Under the pieces are notes generated by a model. That model did not search any database, was not told the origin of the DNA, and was given only the letters and a program-made list of their open reading frames with translations. Below are positions 51,549-53,590 of a stretch of 53,590 bases of DNA, one piece after another. Each line of letters opens with the position of its first letter. The first letter of the stretch is position 1. The translations under genes were made by a program, and so were the position numbers. The DNA lies in the NCBI RefSeq assembly GCF_023715225.1, contig NZ_JAMBNS010000021.1:1-53590 (forward strand), read 5' to 3'. The DNA is from Robertmurraya korlensis (GTDB lineage Bacteria > Bacillota > Bacilli > Bacillales > Cytobacillaceae).

Positions 51549-52979
51549 CTAGTATTGATATACTTTTATGTTGTGCTGCGTTATATTTTCTCCACCTTGA
51601 AATCTCGATCCAGCCTCTAATAAGCTGTAAATCTGTTCAATATCTTCACTTTTTATTGATTCCCCCGGTAATAATAACGGGATGCCAGGAGGATAAGGAA
51701 TAACACTCTCTGCACATACTCTTCCAACTGCTTTTGACAAAAGGATGATTTCTACTTTCTTTTTTTGCTGTTCCTTATATGACATTTGTAAAGTTGATAT
51801 GGAATTTCCCTTAGTTAACTTCTGAAAGTTTCTTTCAGAGGCTTTATTTTCTCCAATTCCTTTTTTTATTGCATACCATACATCCTCTATAGGATAGAGA
51901 TCCCCTCTTTTTAAGAGTGGAAAAATAAAAAGTACATTATGCTCATCTGCTAGCTCTGTAAAGATTCCAAACTCCTCTAAGGTTGACTGCATGTCAAAAC
52001 CAGATAATTCTGTTCTTGATTGGATCGTTACTTTTAAAGGATCTCCTTCACCTTTATATGAGAGAAGCTTAATGGATGGAATCTGATTCATTTTTTCTCT
52101 AAACTGAGAGATCATTTGAAGAGTATATTGTAAGTCTTCTTCCTCATATGTTGCAATATACTTTCTAGCAAGGTCAAGAGAAGCCATAATTGGATAAGAT
52201 GGACTACTAGATTGTAACATACGGAGAAACATCTTTAATCTTCCCAGGTCAACCCTTTCACTATTGTAATGCAAGTAGGATCCCATGGTCATTGCTGGCA
52301 AGGTCTTGTGTGCAGATTGTACCACCACATCCGCACCTAGTTCTGTCGCACTCACTGGAAGCTTCTTGCTTCCTTTAAAATGTGCACCATGAGCTTCATC
52401 CACTAAAACAATCATGTTACGTTCATGGCAATAAGTAATAATCTCCTTTAAGTTCGTTACCATTCCATAATAGTTTGGATAGGTAACAATTAGTGCTTTG
52501 ACCTGTGAATGGCTCTTTACTGCTTCTTTAATACTATTTAATGTAAGTCCTCCGGCTACTTGCCATTCTGTGTCAAACTCTGGTGCTATAAATATTGGTC
52601 TCACATTAGCTAAGCTCAGTCCGTTCATGATTGATTTATGACAATTCCTTTGAACAAGAACTTCATCACCTTCACTTACAGCTGAAAGGATCATAGCCAA
52701 ATTACCAACCGTTGAACCGTTTATAAGAAAGAAACTTTTTTTCACCTCATAATAGTCGGCTAACAAAGTTTCTGCTTCAAGAATTGCCTCACTAGGAGAA
52801 TGCAAATCGTCCAAACCTGATAATTCAGTTACATCCACATTTAAAATGTTTTGGAATACTGGATGAGCTTCTTTTAAAAATACCTCTCCATTTTTATGCC
52901 CCGGGACATGGTAGGAAATTGATTTTCTATTTTTATGTTGAATTAATGCATCATATAATGGGGTTTGTTTTTGATTCAC
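51549..52979 (-). CDS. yaaO: Orn/Lys/Arg decarboxylase family protein (YaaO)
   Basis: PLP-dependent fold-type I decarboxylase of the small Bacillus type. The N-terminal SISYHVPGHKNGEVF, VDEAHGAHFKGS (PLP aspartate) and VVQSAHKTLPAMTMGSYLHY (PLP lysine) define the active site. A C-terminal domain (about 360-476) follows. Substrate (arginine, lysine or ornithine) cannot be decided from sequence; B. subtilis SpeA is a paralogue. The start is GTG with GAGGG seven bases upstream. Length 476. Confidence 0.92.
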   Translation of the reverse strand: MNQKQTPLYDALIQHKNRKSISYHVPGHKNGEVFLKEAHPVFQNILNVDVTELSGLDDLHSPSEAILEAETLLADYYEVKKSFFLINGSTVGNLAMILSAVSEGDEVLVQRNCHKSIMNGLSLANVRPIFIAPEFDTEWQVAGGLTLNSIKEAVKSHSQVKALIVTYPNYYGMVTNLKEIITYCHERNMIVLVDEAHGAHFKGSKKLPVSATELGADVVVQSAHKTLPAMTMGSYLHYNSERVDLGRLKMFLRMLQSSSPSYPIMASLDLARKYIATYEEEDLQYTLQMISQFREKMNQIPSIKLLSYKGEGDPLKVTIQSRTELSGFDMQSTLEEFGIFTELADEHNVLFIFPLLKRGDLYPIEDVWYAIKKGIGENKASERNFQKLTKGNSISTLQMSYKEQQKKKVEIILLSKAVGRVCAESVIPYPPGIPLLLPGESIKSEDIEQIYSLLEAGSRFQGGENITQHNIKVYQY

Positions 52980-53198
52980 ATAACGTCCCTCTTATCTATT
53001 TCGAGTATCATACTTGTCTATTTTAACAAACTAGCCCTTTTAATTCTTATTTATTTTTAATAAGTACCCATGTAGACATACAACGATTAACTTATCAAAC
53101 ATAAAATAGTATTCAAGCAATCTACCGAAAAGATTATTCGAAAAATTGTATACAAATAGTGGATCTTGGTAACAATAGGTGTATGGAGGTGGAGTTAT
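52980..53198. other. Divergent intergenic region yaaO / csfB
   Basis: A 219-base, A/T-rich gap. It holds the SigF promoter of csfB on the plus strand. On the minus strand there is a weak TATGAT about 40 bases upstream of yaaO, without a good -35. An ORF on the minus strand here has no ribosome site and looks like a shadow of csfB. Confidence 0.6.
53148..53177 (+). promoter_or_regulatory. SigF promoter of csfB/gin
   Basis: GTATA (53148-53152), a 15-base spacer and GGTAACAATA (53168-53177). The -10 fits the SigF pattern GGNNANANTA at every fixed position. The expected start site near 53184 leaves a leader just long enough for the ribosome site. Confidence 0.8.
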
Positions 53199-53402
53199 TT
53201 GGAACCGATTATAGCTATAAAACAGCTGGGGGAAATTTGTGTTGTTTGCGAGCAGTCCAAACCGAAAGGAATACATCTATACACTTCATTTATTTGTGTT
53301 GAGTGTGAACGAAGTTTAGTAGCGACACCAACAACAGACCCAAAATATAAATATTATATATCAAAACTTAGAAAAATTAATAAGCCTGAGATATTCTCCT
53401 AA
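53199..53402 (+). CDS. csfB: Anti-sigma factor Gin (CsfB)
   Basis: Small zinc protein that inhibits SigG (and SigE) to prevent premature or misplaced activity during sporulation. It has 67 residues, with CVVCEQSKPKGIHLYTSFIC and VECE giving the CxxC...CxxC zinc motif, then TDPKYKYYISKL. The TTG at 53199 has GGAGGTGG six bases upstream. The earlier TTG at 53166 lies upstream of the SigF start site and is rejected. It is on the opposite strand to its neighbours and to the adjacent rRNA operon. Confidence 0.95.
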   Translation: MEPIIAIKQLGEICVVCEQSKPKGIHLYTSFICVECERSLVATPTTDPKYKYYISKLRKINKPEIFS

Positions 53403-53415
53403 TATATGAACCCGT

Positions 53416-53444
53416 GAAAAGTACCTTAATCGGTGCTTTTTTTA
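53416..53444 (+). terminator. Terminator downstream of csfB
   Basis: AAGTACC / GGTGCTT forms a seven-base stem with one G-U pair, followed by six T on the plus strand. It starts 14 bases after the csfB stop. Confidence 0.82.
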
Positions 53445-53463
53445 TCTAAATATTTATACGCAT

Positions 53464-53495
53464 AACAAAAAAAGCACCCATTCAGGTGCTTTTTT
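53464..53495 (-). terminator. rRNA operon terminator downstream of 5S
   Basis: AAAGCACC / GGTGCTTT stem with long A and T runs on both sides. On the minus strand it follows the 5S 3' end by about five bases and finishes in TTTTTTT. Confidence 0.9.
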
Positions 53496-53499
53496 CTTT

Positions 53500-53590
53500 G
53501 CCTAGCGACGTCCTACTCTCACAGAGGGAAACCCTCAACTACCATCGGCGCTGAAAAGCTTAACTTCCGTGTTCGGTATGGGAACGGGTG
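53500..53590 (-). rRNA. rrf: 5S ribosomal RNA, 3' part (partial)
   Basis: Minus-strand sequence CACCCGTTCCCATACCGAAC followed by ACGGAAGTTAAGC, CGCCGATGGTAGT and GAGAGTAGGACG is the diagnostic 5S core. About 91 of roughly 116 bases are inside the window; the 5' end lies beyond the right edge. The 3' end GGACGTCGCTAGGC is the expected closing helix. Its maturation enzyme, RNase M5, is encoded at 40.1 kb. Confidence 0.96.

Noticed and set aside
53040-53276. Minus-strand 78-residue ORF near yaaO
   Set aside because: It overlaps csfB in antisense, has no ribosome site and shows no recognisable motif.

Overview
The window is core chromosome from a low-GC, endospore-forming Firmicute of the family Bacillaceae. 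The evidence is gene order: lysS-dusB-yazB-folKBP-pabCAB-cysK-yacD-hslO-coaX-ftsH-hpt-tilS-yabT-yabS-spoIIE and onward to tmk-yaaO, which I recall as the segment lying clockwise of the replication origin in Bacillus subtilis 168. Many sporulation genes (spoIIE, spoVT, spoVG, fin, csfB, sspF, yabG, yabP, yabQ, yabT) support this. The species cannot be named from the window. All comparisons with B. subtilis are from memory, not from an alignment.

The window runs from one ribosomal RNA operon to the next. The first ~25 bases are the 5' end of a 16S rRNA gene and the last ~91 bases are most of a 5S rRNA gene, both on the minus strand. Everything between is on the minus strand except abrB (45.7 kb) and csfB/gin (53.2 kb), so transcription runs from right to left.

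Layout in transcription order (right to left). 53.5-49.9 kb: 5S rRNA and its terminator, divergent csfB/gin, yaaO, tmk, darA (c-di-AMP receptor), yaaR, holB. 49.9-46.0 kb: ricT, yabA, yabB, rsmI. 46.0-45.2 kb: abrB and a regulatory region with Spo0A boxes. 45.2-39.3 kb: metS, a parS-like site, tatD, yabE with an apparent antisense ECF promoter, rnmV, ksgA. 39.2-34.7 kb: yabG, veg, sspF, ispE, purR, ridA, spoVG. 34.5-26.7 kb: glmU, prs, rplY/ctc, pth, fin, mfd. 26.5-20.4 kb: spoVT, yabM, yabN, rqcP, yabP, yabQ, divIC, yabR. 20.1-13.8 kb: spoIIE, yabS, yabT, tilS, hpt. 13.7-7.9 kb: ftsH, coaX, hslO, yacD, cysK. 7.8-2.0 kb: a folate operon (pabB, pabA, pabC, folP, folB, folK, yazB, dusB). 1.8 kb: lysS, its terminator, then tandem rRNA promoters.

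The genes combine translation and RNA maturation (lysS, metS, pth, rplY, tilS, ksgA, rnmV, rsmI, dusB, rqcP), replication and repair (holB, tmk, yabA, mfd), envelope precursors (glmU, ispE), nucleotide, folate and cysteine metabolism, and the sporulation programme. Promoter motifs readable by eye match nearly every stage: SigA/Spo0A (spoIIE), SigH (spoVG), SigF (csfB), SigE (yabPQ), SigG (spoVT), SigK (yabG), plus SigB (ctc) and an ECF sigma (antisense to yabE).

I found no mobile element, CRISPR array, prophage, tRNA or novel defence-like system. The most interesting items are regulatory: the antisense ECF promoter at yabE, a parS-like sequence inside the metS terminator, a 19-codon upstream ORF at metS, clustered Spo0A boxes, and lineage differences in gene content (yazA, xpaC, yaaN and the yabR-spoIIE tRNAs are absent; csfB is reversed).
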